Source: Pedobacter faecalis (GTDB taxonomy: Bacteria; Bacteroidota; Bacteroidia; Sphingobacteriales; Sphingobacteriaceae). From it: 64,000 nucleotides of DNA. A program made the translations under genes and the position numbers. Below are positions 17,946-25,661 of this stretch, piece by piece. How positions within the stretch are numbered: the stretch's first letter is position 1; every line of letters begins with the position of its first letter. The stretch covers positions 496,001-560,000 of the forward strand of contig NZ_JARXOW010000001.1 in NCBI RefSeq assembly GCF_030182585.1. The letters are read 5' to 3'. A model generated the notes under the pieces. It saw nothing but the letters and a program-made list of their open reading frames with translations. It was not told the DNA's origin and made no database searches.

Positions 17946-18226
17946 AAAGCGAAAAATATTGCCGCCATCACCATGCCTACCAAAAGCGTGCTTAACCATA
18001 ACAACCGCCTCGAGAGGCCCATGTTATGGTAAAACAAATACTCATTTTTGTATGTCCAGTCGTATACCAGAAGATGCGCAGTAGGCATCAGCAACAACAT
18101 TCCCAGTCCTGTACCGGCCATCACGCGCGACCAGCCCATCATAAAAAAAGAAAGCAGGAAAGATAAAAGAAATGCCGGCAACACCAGCCGACGTTGAAAA
18201 TACCAAAGGGCGCTAATTATTTGCAT
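17942..18226 (-). CDS. Small membrane partner of the ABC ATPase
   Basis: 94-residue hydrophobic protein with about three membrane helices (roughly 14-30, 34-54 and 75-94) and a short charged loop D-W-T-Y-K-N-E-Y between the second and third. I recognise no family. It is coupled by a four-base overlap to the ABC ATPase that follows, which implies that the two work in one complex. The translation starts at MQIISALWYFQRR. It could be a truncated or miniature ABC-2-type permease subunit. Confidence 0.7.
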   Translation of the reverse strand: MQIISALWYFQRRLVLPAFLLSFLLSFFMMGWSRVMAGTGLGMLLLMPTAHLLVYDWTYKNEYLFYHNMGLSRRLLWLSTLLVGMVMAAIFFAL

Positions 18227-18261
18227 CTTGCTGAGCTCTAGTTAATGTCCCTCAAAATAAA

Positions 18262-18269
18262 TATATTTG
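18262..18269 (+). promoter_or_regulatory. -7 element TATATTTG of the 56-residue membrane protein
   Basis: TAnnTTTG match 45 bases before the ATG at 18315; it supports expression of that short gene. Confidence 0.4.
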
Positions 18270-18314
18270 ATCAATCAACCTAACGCAATCAACAAACGCT
18301 AACCGAAAAATCAT

Positions 18315-18485
18315 ATGTTCAGCTTCTTTAGTATCTTCCCCTACCTGTATTTCGCTGCCATGATCGGCGCCGCCATTTATTTCTTCTGGATTATAAACGA
18401 TATCCGTAAATCCAGCAGGAAGCGCAACGCCATCCTGAAAGATATCTGTGACGAAATGAAAAGGGACAAAGGTTCCGGCGTTTAA
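18315..18485 (+). CDS. Small single-helix membrane protein, 56 residues
   Basis: Short gene encoding MFSFFSIFPYLYFAAMIGA and onward: one membrane helix (about residues 6-28), then a basic segment (R-K-S-S-R-K-R-N) and a charged tail. The layout N-out helix with positive inside tail is typical of small inner-membrane proteins. A TAnnTTTG element lies upstream and codon use is like the neighbours. Its stop overlaps the convergent OsmC gene by four bases. No family recognised. Confidence 0.55.
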   Translation: MFSFFSIFPYLYFAAMIGAAIYFFWIINDIRKSSRKRNAILKDICDEMKRDKGSGV

Positions 18486-18949
18486 ACCAAAATCTCCGGC
18501 TCATGGCGCACCGGGAAGTTCAGCGAGCGGGCAATAAAACAAAACTCATTTGCTTTCTTGTGAAGTTCCCCGGCTTTCCCAAGCATATCTGCGTTCGCCA
18601 CCTTAACTTTCGGTTTCAAAACGATCTCTTTGAAAGCACCTGAACCGTCAGAATTTTCGAGCATTAACCCACTGGCTTCGTCACGGTATTCCAGCACAAT
18701 AATACCTGCTTCAGCACAGAGATGTAAATACCAGAGCATGTGACATGACGAAACCGACGAAAGCAACAGCTCCTCCGGATTGTACCTTTTTGCATCACCC
18801 CTGAAAGCCGAATCGGAAGAACATTCAATAGCAGGCCGGCCCGGTGCCTGAATCAGGTGATCTCGCTTGTATGAGGTATAATTGAAGGTTCCGCTGCCTA
18901 GATTGCCCGTCCATTCCACTGTCGCCTGGTACTGATGTTTCTTCTCCAT
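18482..18949 (-). CDS. OsmC family protein
   Basis: 155-residue member of the OsmC/Ohr superfamily, thiol peroxidases that reduce organic hydroperoxides. The family core Y-N-P-E-E-L-L-L-S-S-V-S-S-C-H-M near residue 60-75 contains the conserved cysteine; a second cysteine lies in L-H-L-C-A-E. The N-terminal H-Q-Y-Q-A-T-V-E-W-T-G-N and S-S-D-S-A-F-R-G-D segments fit the YhfA/OsmC-like group. The next gene upstream on the same strand is a glutathione peroxidase, so both may serve peroxide defence, but a strong terminator separates them. Confidence 0.88.
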   Translation of the reverse strand: MEKKHQYQATVEWTGNLGSGTFNYTSYKRDHLIQAPGRPAIECSSDSAFRGDAKRYNPEELLLSSVSSCHMLWYLHLCAEAGIIVLEYRDEASGLMLENSDGSGAFKEIVLKPKVKVANADMLGKAGELHKKANEFCFIARSLNFPVRHEPEILV

Positions 18950-19000
18950 GATTTCAAGATTTGGTTACCTAAAATAACATTATACGGCCAAAAAAGCAAA

Positions 19001-19027
19001 AAGGGAACGCTAAAGCGTTCCCTTTTT
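19001..19027 (-). terminator. Terminator between gpx and osmC-like genes
   Basis: Perfect stem GGGAACGCT/AGCGTTCCC flanked by A runs on one side and T runs on the other, so it can work in both directions. On the minus strand it closes the glutathione peroxidase gene. Confidence 0.88.
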
Positions 19028-19064
19028 ATTTACGGTGCACCAAAAATTCAGTGCATCACTTGTG

Positions 19065-19577
19065 TTAAATATTTTTCACAACACTCTGGTCGAGCGGCTT
19101 TACTTTAGAGCGGTATCGGTGTATTAATTTACCGTTCTCGTCGATGAGGAATTTCTCGAAATTCCAGTTGATATCGCCTTTGAAATCAGGGTTTTCAGCT
19201 GTGGTAAGATACTTGAACAGCGGAGTGATGTCATCGCCTTTCACGCTGCTTTTTTCGGCCATCAGAAATGACACATCAAACTTGCTCGAGCAAAACTCCT
19301 TGATCTCGCTGTTGGTAGCCAGTTCCTGTCCCCCAAAATTTCCCGCAGGAAAACCAATAACAACCAGCTTTTTACCATACTGCTTATGTAGTTTCTCAAG
19401 CTCTTCATACTGCGGCGTAAAACCGCATTTCGAGGCAGTGTTCACGATCATGATTTTCTTGCCTTTAAATTTAGACAGGCTGATCTTTTTGCCATCGATA
19501 CTGGTAAATGAAAAATCGTGTACGCTTTTTGCCGGCGGCGTAAAAAGCAGGCTCAGCATAATCAATAATGTAGTCAT
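19065..19577 (-). CDS. Glutathione peroxidase-type peroxidase
   Basis: Cys-type GPx of 170 residues, most such bacterial enzymes using thioredoxin rather than glutathione. A hydrophobic N-terminus (MTTLLIMLSLLFTPPA) looks like a signal peptide or anchor, so it is probably periplasmic. The peroxidatic Cys is in N-T-A-S-K-C-G-F-T near residue 51. The usual F-P-C-N-Q-F-G is F-P-A-G-N-F-G, so the resolving Cys and the catalytic Gln position are changed. The W-N-F segment is kept. I start at the ATG 19577 rather than the extended frame to 19646 because of the signal-like start and an upstream -7 element. Confidence 0.9.
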   Translation of the reverse strand: MTTLLIMLSLLFTPPAKSVHDFSFTSIDGKKISLSKFKGKKIMIVNTASKCGFTPQYEELEKLHKQYGKKLVVIGFPAGNFGGQELATNSEIKEFCSSKFDVSFLMAEKSSVKGDDITPLFKYLTTAENPDFKGDINWNFEKFLIDENGKLIHRYRSKVKPLDQSVVKNI

Positions 19578-19610
19578 AAATATGGTTTTTTTATTAGACG
19601 AATATACACA

Positions 19611-19618
19611 CAAAAATA
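19611..19618 (-). promoter_or_regulatory. -7 element TATTTTTG of the peroxidase gene
   Basis: TAnnTTTG on the minus strand, 33 bases before the ATG at 19577. It lies inside the longer reading frame, which argues for the shorter start. Confidence 0.5.
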
Positions 19619-19656
19619 TTGCCTGAATAATAGAAAAGTCTGGCAACCCACTGGCT

Positions 19657-19795
19657 ATTGCGTAAGTAAATTAAACTGCTTTTAGTCTGGTATTAGACTG
19701 CTATTAGACTGGTATCAGTCTGCTTAAACCAGTATAAAAGCTGTTTTATACATGTATAATATCAGTTGATAACGAGTGTAAAATACTTACGCAAT
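19657..19795. mobile_element. MITE-like element with perfect inverted ends
   Basis: 139-base non-coding segment bounded by perfect 12-base inverted repeats ATTGCGTAAGTA (19657-19668) and TACTTACGCAAT (19784-19795). The outer flanks are the direct repeat GGCT (19653-19656 and 19796-19799), like a 4-base target duplication. Inside are three 11-base tandem units and AT-rich palindromes. No transposase is encoded, so it would be moved in trans. The family is unknown. Confidence 0.55.
19688..19720 (+). repeat. Three tandem 11-base units
   Basis: Consecutive units TGGTATTAGAC, TGCTATTAGAC and TGGTATCAGTC inside the MITE-like element. Confidence 0.7.
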
Positions 19796-19864
19796 GGCTT
19801 GGCATTTTCGGTTATTTTTCTTTATTATTGTTTAAACGTTTATTAAATATTAAAAAATAAAATT

Positions 19865-20533
19865 ATGGCTAGACTAAAAAATGGTCCTTATGGCTTCCTG
19901 ATGGGGCTACTGGGCAACATCGTGAACTATGTAAGACGCGGGGAAAATGTCGCAAGAATGCGTCCCCGAAAAACGGCAAAGCGCAGGAAGAAAGCAACGG
20001 GCAAACTTGCCGACTCTCAGGCAAGGTTTCGTATGGCTCAGAAGTATGTGAGTCCGCTGAAGGACTTTGTGTGCTACAGCTTCCACCCTGCTACAAAAGG
20101 TACTACAAAGATTCCGCAGAATGCGGCGACGAGCCTGTTCAGGGAACACGCCATTATGGGCGAACATCCTAACCTGTGGATCGATTACAGCAGGGTGATT
20201 GTCAGTGAGGGTAATCTTCCTGAACCACAAAATGCTGCGGTATCTTTCGAGGACAACGTGCTTACTTTCACCTGGGATGTGGAAGCTAGCTTGTCTTATG
20301 CCCGCAAGAGCGATCAGGTCATGGTACTCGCTTATTTGCCAGATACCATGAGGGCTTTTTTCATTGTAGGCGGTGCCCGGCGCACGGCGGGTACAGAGCA
20401 GCTGCAAATTGATCCGAGAATGCCGAAACCATGGCATACGGCTGACACGGTGGTGGAAACTTATGTGGCTTTCATATCCAACGACAGGCAGCGGGTGTCC
20501 GACAGTGTGTATTGCGGACAAATTTCCCTTTAA
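19865..20533 (+). CDS. DUF6266 family protein (copy 1)
   Basis: 222-residue protein of the Bacteroidetes-specific DUF6266 group, function unknown. The N-terminus has the family G-x-x-G-x-x-G-N pattern (MARLKNGPYGFLMGLLGNIV) followed by a very basic segment (R-P-R-K-T-A-K-R-R-K-K). The rest is predicted beta-rich, with F-T-W-D near residue 138 aligning to F-S-W-T and V-T-W-D in the other two copies in this window (54529-55182 and 55242-55886), and a shared C-terminal V-Y-x-G ending. It has no signal peptide. It lies just downstream of the MITE-like element and ten bases before the next gene. Confidence 0.7.
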   Translation: MARLKNGPYGFLMGLLGNIVNYVRRGENVARMRPRKTAKRRKKATGKLADSQARFRMAQKYVSPLKDFVCYSFHPATKGTTKIPQNAATSLFREHAIMGEHPNLWIDYSRVIVSEGNLPEPQNAAVSFEDNVLTFTWDVEASLSYARKSDQVMVLAYLPDTMRAFFIVGGARRTAGTEQLQIDPRMPKPWHTADTVVETYVAFISNDRQRVSDSVYCGQISL

Positions 20534-20543
20534 CTGATTGAGC

Positions 20544-20777
20544 ATGAAAAACGACAACGACAGACTTGTACAGGTGTTTTCTGGTGACGTATGGAAGGCG
20601 AAAATGATCGAAAGCATGTTTCTGGAACATGATTTACCGTGTATGGTCAAGAATGAACATATGAGTTCCATTGAATCACCGGCCGTTAGCGCCGGTGGTT
20701 TCAATGCTGCCGAGGTGTGGGTTGGTCCGGAAAACGAGGAACTTGCGCGTCAGCTTATCGATGAATTTTTTAGCTAG
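20544..20777 (+). CDS. DUF2007-like signal-transducing protein
   Basis: 77-residue protein that resembles the DUF2007 fold (putative prokaryotic signal-transducing protein): a short ferredoxin-like domain with the characteristic opening V-x-V-F-S-G-D-V-W-K-A-K-M-I-E-S-M-F-L and the closing A-A-E-V-W-V-G-P-E-N-E-E-L-A-R-Q-L-I. The ATG at 20544 is used rather than TTG at 20538. It sits between the DUF6266 gene (10 bases) and the MscS gene (3 bases), so it is probably co-transcribed with both. Its partner is unknown. Confidence 0.7.
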   Translation: MKNDNDRLVQVFSGDVWKAKMIESMFLEHDLPCMVKNEHMSSIESPAVSAGGFNAAEVWVGPENEELARQLIDEFFS

Positions 20778-20780
20778 CCT

Positions 20781-22571
20781 ATGATATACCTGAGCCGTTT
20801 CTACCTGTTTGCAGTATTGCAATTGATGTTTTGTGTGGCCGCCTTTGCACAGTCGGCCCCCGATACCTCGGGTAGTGAGAACTCAAGTATTAACGAGGCG
20901 ATGTTGCTTAAAGAGGAGCAGCAGCGACGGATAGATTCGCTGGTGAAGGTGCAGCTTAGAAAAGAGCTTACGGAGGCGTCTGGCAATGCCGGCCGCACGC
21001 GGGAACTTGAAGCTAAGCTGCGGCAGATAGCTGTGGATGACTCGCTTAGGGCCATCGCGCAGCGGGAAAAGCTTAGGTCGCTGAAGAAAACAACAAGGGG
21101 ATTTCCAGTACGCCTGAACCAGGATACGTTGTTTTTCGTGTTTACGCGTACCGGATCTTTCAACCCGGAAGAAAGGGCCCGGGCTGTGTCGGCCAAAGTG
21201 AGGGAGCTGTATGAAGATCCGTTCTACAGCCCTGATTCCTTAGTCGCCGCCGAAAATGAAGGAAGCTATGACTTGATTTTTAAGCCGGATAAGGTCGTGA
21301 TTAGCATCGGCAACCTCGACGGACTGTGGTTTGATAAGACTAACGCGGAGCTTGCCCGGGAATACCTGACGATCATCAAGAAATCGGTAGCCCGCGAAAG
21401 GGAAATGCATAGTATTGCCAACCTGCTGAAACGCATTAGTCTGGTGGCGCTGGTGATTGCTTTGCTTGTCGCGGTGGTGTGGGTCATCAACAAGCTGTTT
21501 AACCGCACGGCGCTCTTTATATCGGCTAATAAGGAACGATATGTAACTGCGCTCAGGCTTAAAAATACCAAGATCGTGACGCCTGATCATCTGGAAAGTA
21601 TATTTCTGAAGGCAAATACGGTACTTAGAATCGTCGTGGTGGTTCTGGCGGTATATCTCTCGCTCCCGCTGCTGTTCAGTATTTTTCCGGAGACGGAGAG
21701 TTGGACCGCTACCCTGCTCAATTGGGTACTTACTCCACTGCGCTCGGCGGTAAGTTCGGTTATGGATTACCTGCCCAATCTGTTTAAGATCGTGGTCATC
21801 TACCTCATTTTCCGGTACCTGATCAAGGGTATTCAATATGTGTTCAGGGAGGTAAAACGGGGTAATATCGTGTTCAGAGGTTTTCATTCCGACTGGGCTA
21901 TGCCAACATTCAACATACTGAAGTTCATTATGTATGCTTTTATGCTGGTGCTTATCTTTCCTTTCCTGCCGGGTTATAGCTCTCCGGCGTTTCAAGGGGT
22001 ATCGGTCTTTCTTGGGGTACTGATCTCGCTGGGCTCTTCCAATGCGATTACGAATATAGTGGCTGGTTTGGTTATTACCTATATGCGGCCGTTCAGGGTG
22101 GGCGACCGGGTGAAGATTGGTGATGTAACCGGCGATGTGGTGGAAAAGACCATGCTGGTGACGCGCATCCGTACCATCAAGAATGAGGATATTACGGTCC
22201 CGAACTCTACCGTGCTTTCAAGTTCTACGGTCAACTATTCGAGTCAGACGAAAAACGAGCGGCAGGGACTTATCATTCACTACACGGTAACGGTGGGGTA
22301 TGATGTGCCCTGGCAGCGGGTGTACGAATTGCTGATTCAGGCGGCCCTTAAAACGGTCCATGTTTTGGAGGATCCGAAGCCGTTTGTGCTGCAGACGAGT
22401 CTTGATGATTTTTATATTGCATACCAGATCAATGCTTATACTAAAGAGCCTAACAGACAGGCGGTAATCTATAGTAATCTGCTCGAAAACATCCAGGACC
22501 AGTTCAAAGACGCAGGCCTCGAACTGATGTCGCCCAACTACCATGTGGTGCGTGATGGCGGCAAGGAATAG
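20781..22571 (+). CDS. MscS-type mechanosensitive channel
   Basis: 596-residue small-conductance mechanosensitive channel that releases solutes on osmotic downshock. It has a signal peptide (to about F-A-Q), a periplasmic coiled-coil-like region rich in E, Q, R and K (about 30-100), one membrane helix near 215-235, then a bundle of helices and the MscS core. The pore helix and beta domain are marked by G-S-S-N-A-I-T-N-I-V-A-G and F-R-V-G-D-R-V-K-I-G near residues 415-450, followed by V-P-N-S-T-V-L. The large periplasmic part puts it with the long MscK/YnaI-like members. Confidence 0.9.
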   Translation: MIYLSRFYLFAVLQLMFCVAAFAQSAPDTSGSENSSINEAMLLKEEQQRRIDSLVKVQLRKELTEASGNAGRTRELEAKLRQIAVDDSLRAIAQREKLRSLKKTTRGFPVRLNQDTLFFVFTRTGSFNPEERARAVSAKVRELYEDPFYSPDSLVAAENEGSYDLIFKPDKVVISIGNLDGLWFDKTNAELAREYLTIIKKSVAREREMHSIANLLKRISLVALVIALLVAVVWVINKLFNRTALFISANKERYVTALRLKNTKIVTPDHLESIFLKANTVLRIVVVVLAVYLSLPLLFSIFPETESWTATLLNWVLTPLRSAVSSVMDYLPNLFKIVVIYLIFRYLIKGIQYVFREVKRGNIVFRGFHSDWAMPTFNILKFIMYAFMLVLIFPFLPGYSSPAFQGVSVFLGVLISLGSSNAITNIVAGLVITYMRPFRVGDRVKIGDVTGDVVEKTMLVTRIRTIKNEDITVPNSTVLSSSTVNYSSQTKNERQGLIIHYTVTVGYDVPWQRVYELLIQAALKTVHVLEDPKPFVLQTSLDDFYIAYQINAYTKEPNRQAVIYSNLLENIQDQFKDAGLELMSPNYHVVRDGGKE

Positions 22572-22651
22572 CGGATTATTTTATTATAAAATTCCGATCT
22601 GATTTTGATATTCGGCTTAATTATAGCTTTATTTGCAGAAAATCGGTCTGA

Positions 22652-25225
22652 ATGGTCAAAAATCTGTTAATCGTCGAGTCTCCTGCAAAAGCCAAAACCA
22701 TCGAAGGATATCTGGGTAAGGATTTCCTTGTTAAGTCTAGTTACGGACATATCCGGGATCTGGTTAAGGGTGATATGGCTATCGACATTGACAATAATTT
22801 TGCGCAGACTTACGAGGTACCTGCAGACAAGAAGCAGGTGGTGGCTGAGCTGAAAAAACTGGCTAAGCAAGCAGAGATGGTCTGGCTCGCATCCGATGAG
22901 GACCGCGAGGGAGAAGCGATTTCATGGCACCTGTTCGAGACGCTTGGCCTGAAAGAAGATAAGACGAAACGGATCGTTTTTCACGAGATCACTAAACCGG
23001 CTATACTTAAAGCTATCGAGGCGCCGAGACGCATCGATTATAACCTGGTGCATGCGCAGCAGGCCCGGAGGGTGCTCGACAGGCTGGTGGGTTTTGAGCT
23101 TTCGCCGGTGTTGTGGAAGAAGGTGAAGCCTTCTTTGTCGGCCGGAAGGGTGCAATCGGTAGCCGTAAGGCTTATTGTAGATCGCGAACGCGAGGTTAAT
23201 AAGTTTAACGCTGTGGCGGCTTTCAAGATCACGGCAGAATTCTCTACCGGCAATGGTCGCGAGCTGGTTAAGGCTGAACTTCCGCACCGCTTTGGTACCG
23301 AGGCAGAGGCAGAAAGTTTTCTGAAGGATTGCATGAACGCTTCGTTTTCGGTGTCGTCATTGGAGACTAAGCCTGCCAAACGCAATCCGGCAGCGCCGTT
23401 TACAACCTCTACCCTGCAGCAGGAAGCTGCCCGGAAGCTGGGTTATTCGGTTTCCCGTACCATGCAGATCGCGCAGCGCTTGTACGAAAGCGGGCGCATT
23501 ACCTATATGAGGACGGACTCTGTGAATTTATCGGAGACTGCGCTTCAGGCTGCAGCGGCGGAAATTAATTCGGCCTGGGGAGAAAAATATCATCAGCGAA
23601 GGGTATATAAGACCAAGTCGGCCGGTGCACAGGAAGCGCATGAGGCTATTCGTCCTACCTACTTTAATCAGCATACTGTGCCGGGCGACAGCTCTGAGCA
23701 GCGTTTATATGAATTGATCTGGAAGCGTTCTATCGCCTCGCAGATGAGTGAAGCGCTTTTTGAGAAAACCACAGCGCAGATTGGAATCAGCACCCGCGGT
23801 GAACATCTGGTTGCCGAGGGCGAAGTGCTTAAGTTTGACGGATTCCTAAAAGTGTACCTGGAATCGTCGGACGACGATGATGCAGACGACAGCGAAAAAG
23901 CTGGTTTGCTGCCGCCGCTCACACGCGGACAGGCGCTTACGCTGAATGAAATGCTGGCTACGGAACGTTTTTCGCGTCCGCCTGCTCGATATACGGAAGC
24001 TAGTCTGGTAAAGAAACTTGAAGAGCTGGGTATAGGCCGGCCTTCCACCTATGCGCCTACCATATCCACTATTCAGAACCGCGGTTATGTGGTTAAGGAA
24101 GACCGGGACGGAAAGCAGCGCAGTTTTACTTGCATCAGGTTGCATAAAGGTGCTGTAAATAAGCAAACTAAGACAGAAATAACCGGAGCCGAAAAAGCTA
24201 AATTATTCCCTACCGACATTGGTGAGGTGGTGAACGATTTCCTGGTGGAGCATTTTAAGGGTATTGTGGATTTCAACTTTACGGCAAGCGTAGAGAAGGA
24301 GTTTGACGAGATCGCTCAGGGGCTTCAGGAATGGACTAAGATGCTCCACTCCTTTTATAAGCCTTTCCATAACGAGGTGGAGGTGACATTGGAGACTGCC
24401 GACCGCGCCAATGGGGAGCGTTTGCTTGGAACAGACCCTGCCACGGGCAAGAATGTGTATGCTAAGGTAGGCCGTTTTGGTCCCCTGGTGCAGATTGGCG
24501 AGAACGACGACGAAGAGAAGCCGCAGTACGCTAGTCTGACGAAATCGCAATCTGTGGCTACGATAGGCCTGGAAGATGCACTGGAACTTTTTAAACTCCC
24601 GTTTGCACTCGAAGACTATCAGGGTAAGGAAGTGATGGTGGGCATAGGTCGCTTTGGTCCCTATGTAAAATGGGGTGATGCTTATATCTCGGTGCCGAAA
24701 AACGAGGATCCGCTTACGATAGATCAGGCGCGTGCGCAGGAGATCATTGATGAGAAGATTACCGCTGATGCGCCGGTAGCGCATTTTGAGGGCTTGCCGG
24801 TAACCAAGGGTACTGGTCGCTTCGGTCCTTTCATTAAATGGAACGATTTGTTTATCAATGTGCCGAAGGCCTATAATTTCAATCATCTAAAGCAGCAAGA
24901 CATTGAGGAACTGATCCGTAAAAAACTGGATAAAGAAGCCAACAGGTTCATTCAGCAGTGGCCGGAAGAAAAGATTGCTATTGAAAATGGTCGCTGGGGA
25001 CCTTTCATTCGCTTCGGTAAAGACATGCTGAAGCTGAAAAAGAATCCGGCTACCAACGATAAATATACTGCTGAAGCGCTTGCGGAGATTTCGCTGGATG
25101 AGGTAAAGAAACTGATCGTGGAGCAGGTTCCGGACGCCTTTACGCCTAAGGTGAAGAAAACAGCCGCAAAGAAAACGACCGCTAAGGCTGGTGCACGGAA
25201 AACCACGGCGAAAGCAAAGAAGTGA
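22652..25225 (+). CDS. topA: DNA topoisomerase I
   Basis: Type IA topoisomerase (857 residues) that relaxes negative supercoils. The TOPRIM domain opens with L-L-I-V-E-S-P-A-K-A-K-T and has the acidic D-E-D-R-E-G-E triad near 82-88. The catalytic Tyr is Y285 in R-I-T-Y-M-R-T-D-S. After residue 590 there are four C-terminal repeats with the core G-R-[FW]-G-P instead of zinc ribbons. The protein ends in a lysine/alanine/threonine tail that probably binds DNA. Its stop overlaps the next gene by one base (TGATG). Confidence 0.97.
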   Translation: MVKNLLIVESPAKAKTIEGYLGKDFLVKSSYGHIRDLVKGDMAIDIDNNFAQTYEVPADKKQVVAELKKLAKQAEMVWLASDEDREGEAISWHLFETLGLKEDKTKRIVFHEITKPAILKAIEAPRRIDYNLVHAQQARRVLDRLVGFELSPVLWKKVKPSLSAGRVQSVAVRLIVDREREVNKFNAVAAFKITAEFSTGNGRELVKAELPHRFGTEAEAESFLKDCMNASFSVSSLETKPAKRNPAAPFTTSTLQQEAARKLGYSVSRTMQIAQRLYESGRITYMRTDSVNLSETALQAAAAEINSAWGEKYHQRRVYKTKSAGAQEAHEAIRPTYFNQHTVPGDSSEQRLYELIWKRSIASQMSEALFEKTTAQIGISTRGEHLVAEGEVLKFDGFLKVYLESSDDDDADDSEKAGLLPPLTRGQALTLNEMLATERFSRPPARYTEASLVKKLEELGIGRPSTYAPTISTIQNRGYVVKEDRDGKQRSFTCIRLHKGAVNKQTKTEITGAEKAKLFPTDIGEVVNDFLVEHFKGIVDFNFTASVEKEFDEIAQGLQEWTKMLHSFYKPFHNEVEVTLETADRANGERLLGTDPATGKNVYAKVGRFGPLVQIGENDDEEKPQYASLTKSQSVATIGLEDALELFKLPFALEDYQGKEVMVGIGRFGPYVKWGDAYISVPKNEDPLTIDQARAQEIIDEKITADAPVAHFEGLPVTKGTGRFGPFIKWNDLFINVPKAYNFNHLKQQDIEELIRKKLDKEANRFIQQWPEEKIAIENGRWGPFIRFGKDMLKLKKNPATNDKYTAEALAEISLDEVKKLIVEQVPDAFTPKVKKTAAKKTTAKAGARKTTAKAKK

Positions 25226-25629
25226 TGAAAAAGGATCTGCCTGAAAATATTGTAGAAGATGTGGCCATGGCCGTTGTGCTGATGGGCGATAGGCCTGAGT
25301 CGGGCGACTGGACGGTATACGTGGTTAACCTGAAGGAGAGTCCGATCAACAATGTGCTGATCAGTTCTAAAGGGTATGGCGAAAAGGACGGTCGACAGGT
25401 TAAAACCTCTGTATTGCGGCATTTTCTGGGCGACATTGATGCCCAGGCTTTTGCTGGTGTGGAAGCTATTGATCCACAGGTTTTCGGTCTCACCAACGAG
25501 TACTGGCTCAGCTATTATATAGACGGGGTCATCTACGATAAGAAGTTTATTTTCCTTCCGGAGAGCATTGTCGACGATAACCTTATTCATATCCCGCTGG
25601 TAGACAAGCCGGGTGTGATGATCAGGTAA
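25225..25629 (+). CDS. Hypothetical protein coupled to topA
   Basis: 134-residue soluble protein without a recognised domain and without a signal peptide. It is acidic, with the sequence M-A-V-V-L-M-G-D-R near residue 15 and a conserved-looking E-Y-W-L-S-Y-Y-I-D-G-V-I-Y-D-K-K-F-I-F near 90. The predicted content is alternating strands and short helices. The ATG overlaps the topA stop by one base, so translation is coupled and expression follows topA. It may be a lineage-specific companion of topoisomerase I; no function is assigned. Confidence 0.75.
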   Translation: MKKDLPENIVEDVAMAVVLMGDRPESGDWTVYVVNLKESPINNVLISSKGYGEKDGRQVKTSVLRHFLGDIDAQAFAGVEAIDPQVFGLTNEYWLSYYIDGVIYDKKFIFLPESIVDDNLIHIPLVDKPGVMIR

Positions 25630-25639
25630 GCTGCGGTAT

Positions 25640-25647
25640 TATTTTTG
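25640..25647 (+). promoter_or_regulatory. -7 element TATTTTTG of the alpha-2-macroglobulin gene
   Basis: TAnnTTTG match 14 bases before the ATG at 25662. It would give a leader of only about eight bases. Confidence 0.45.
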
Positions 25648-25661
25648 CTCTGCACTTGGTT

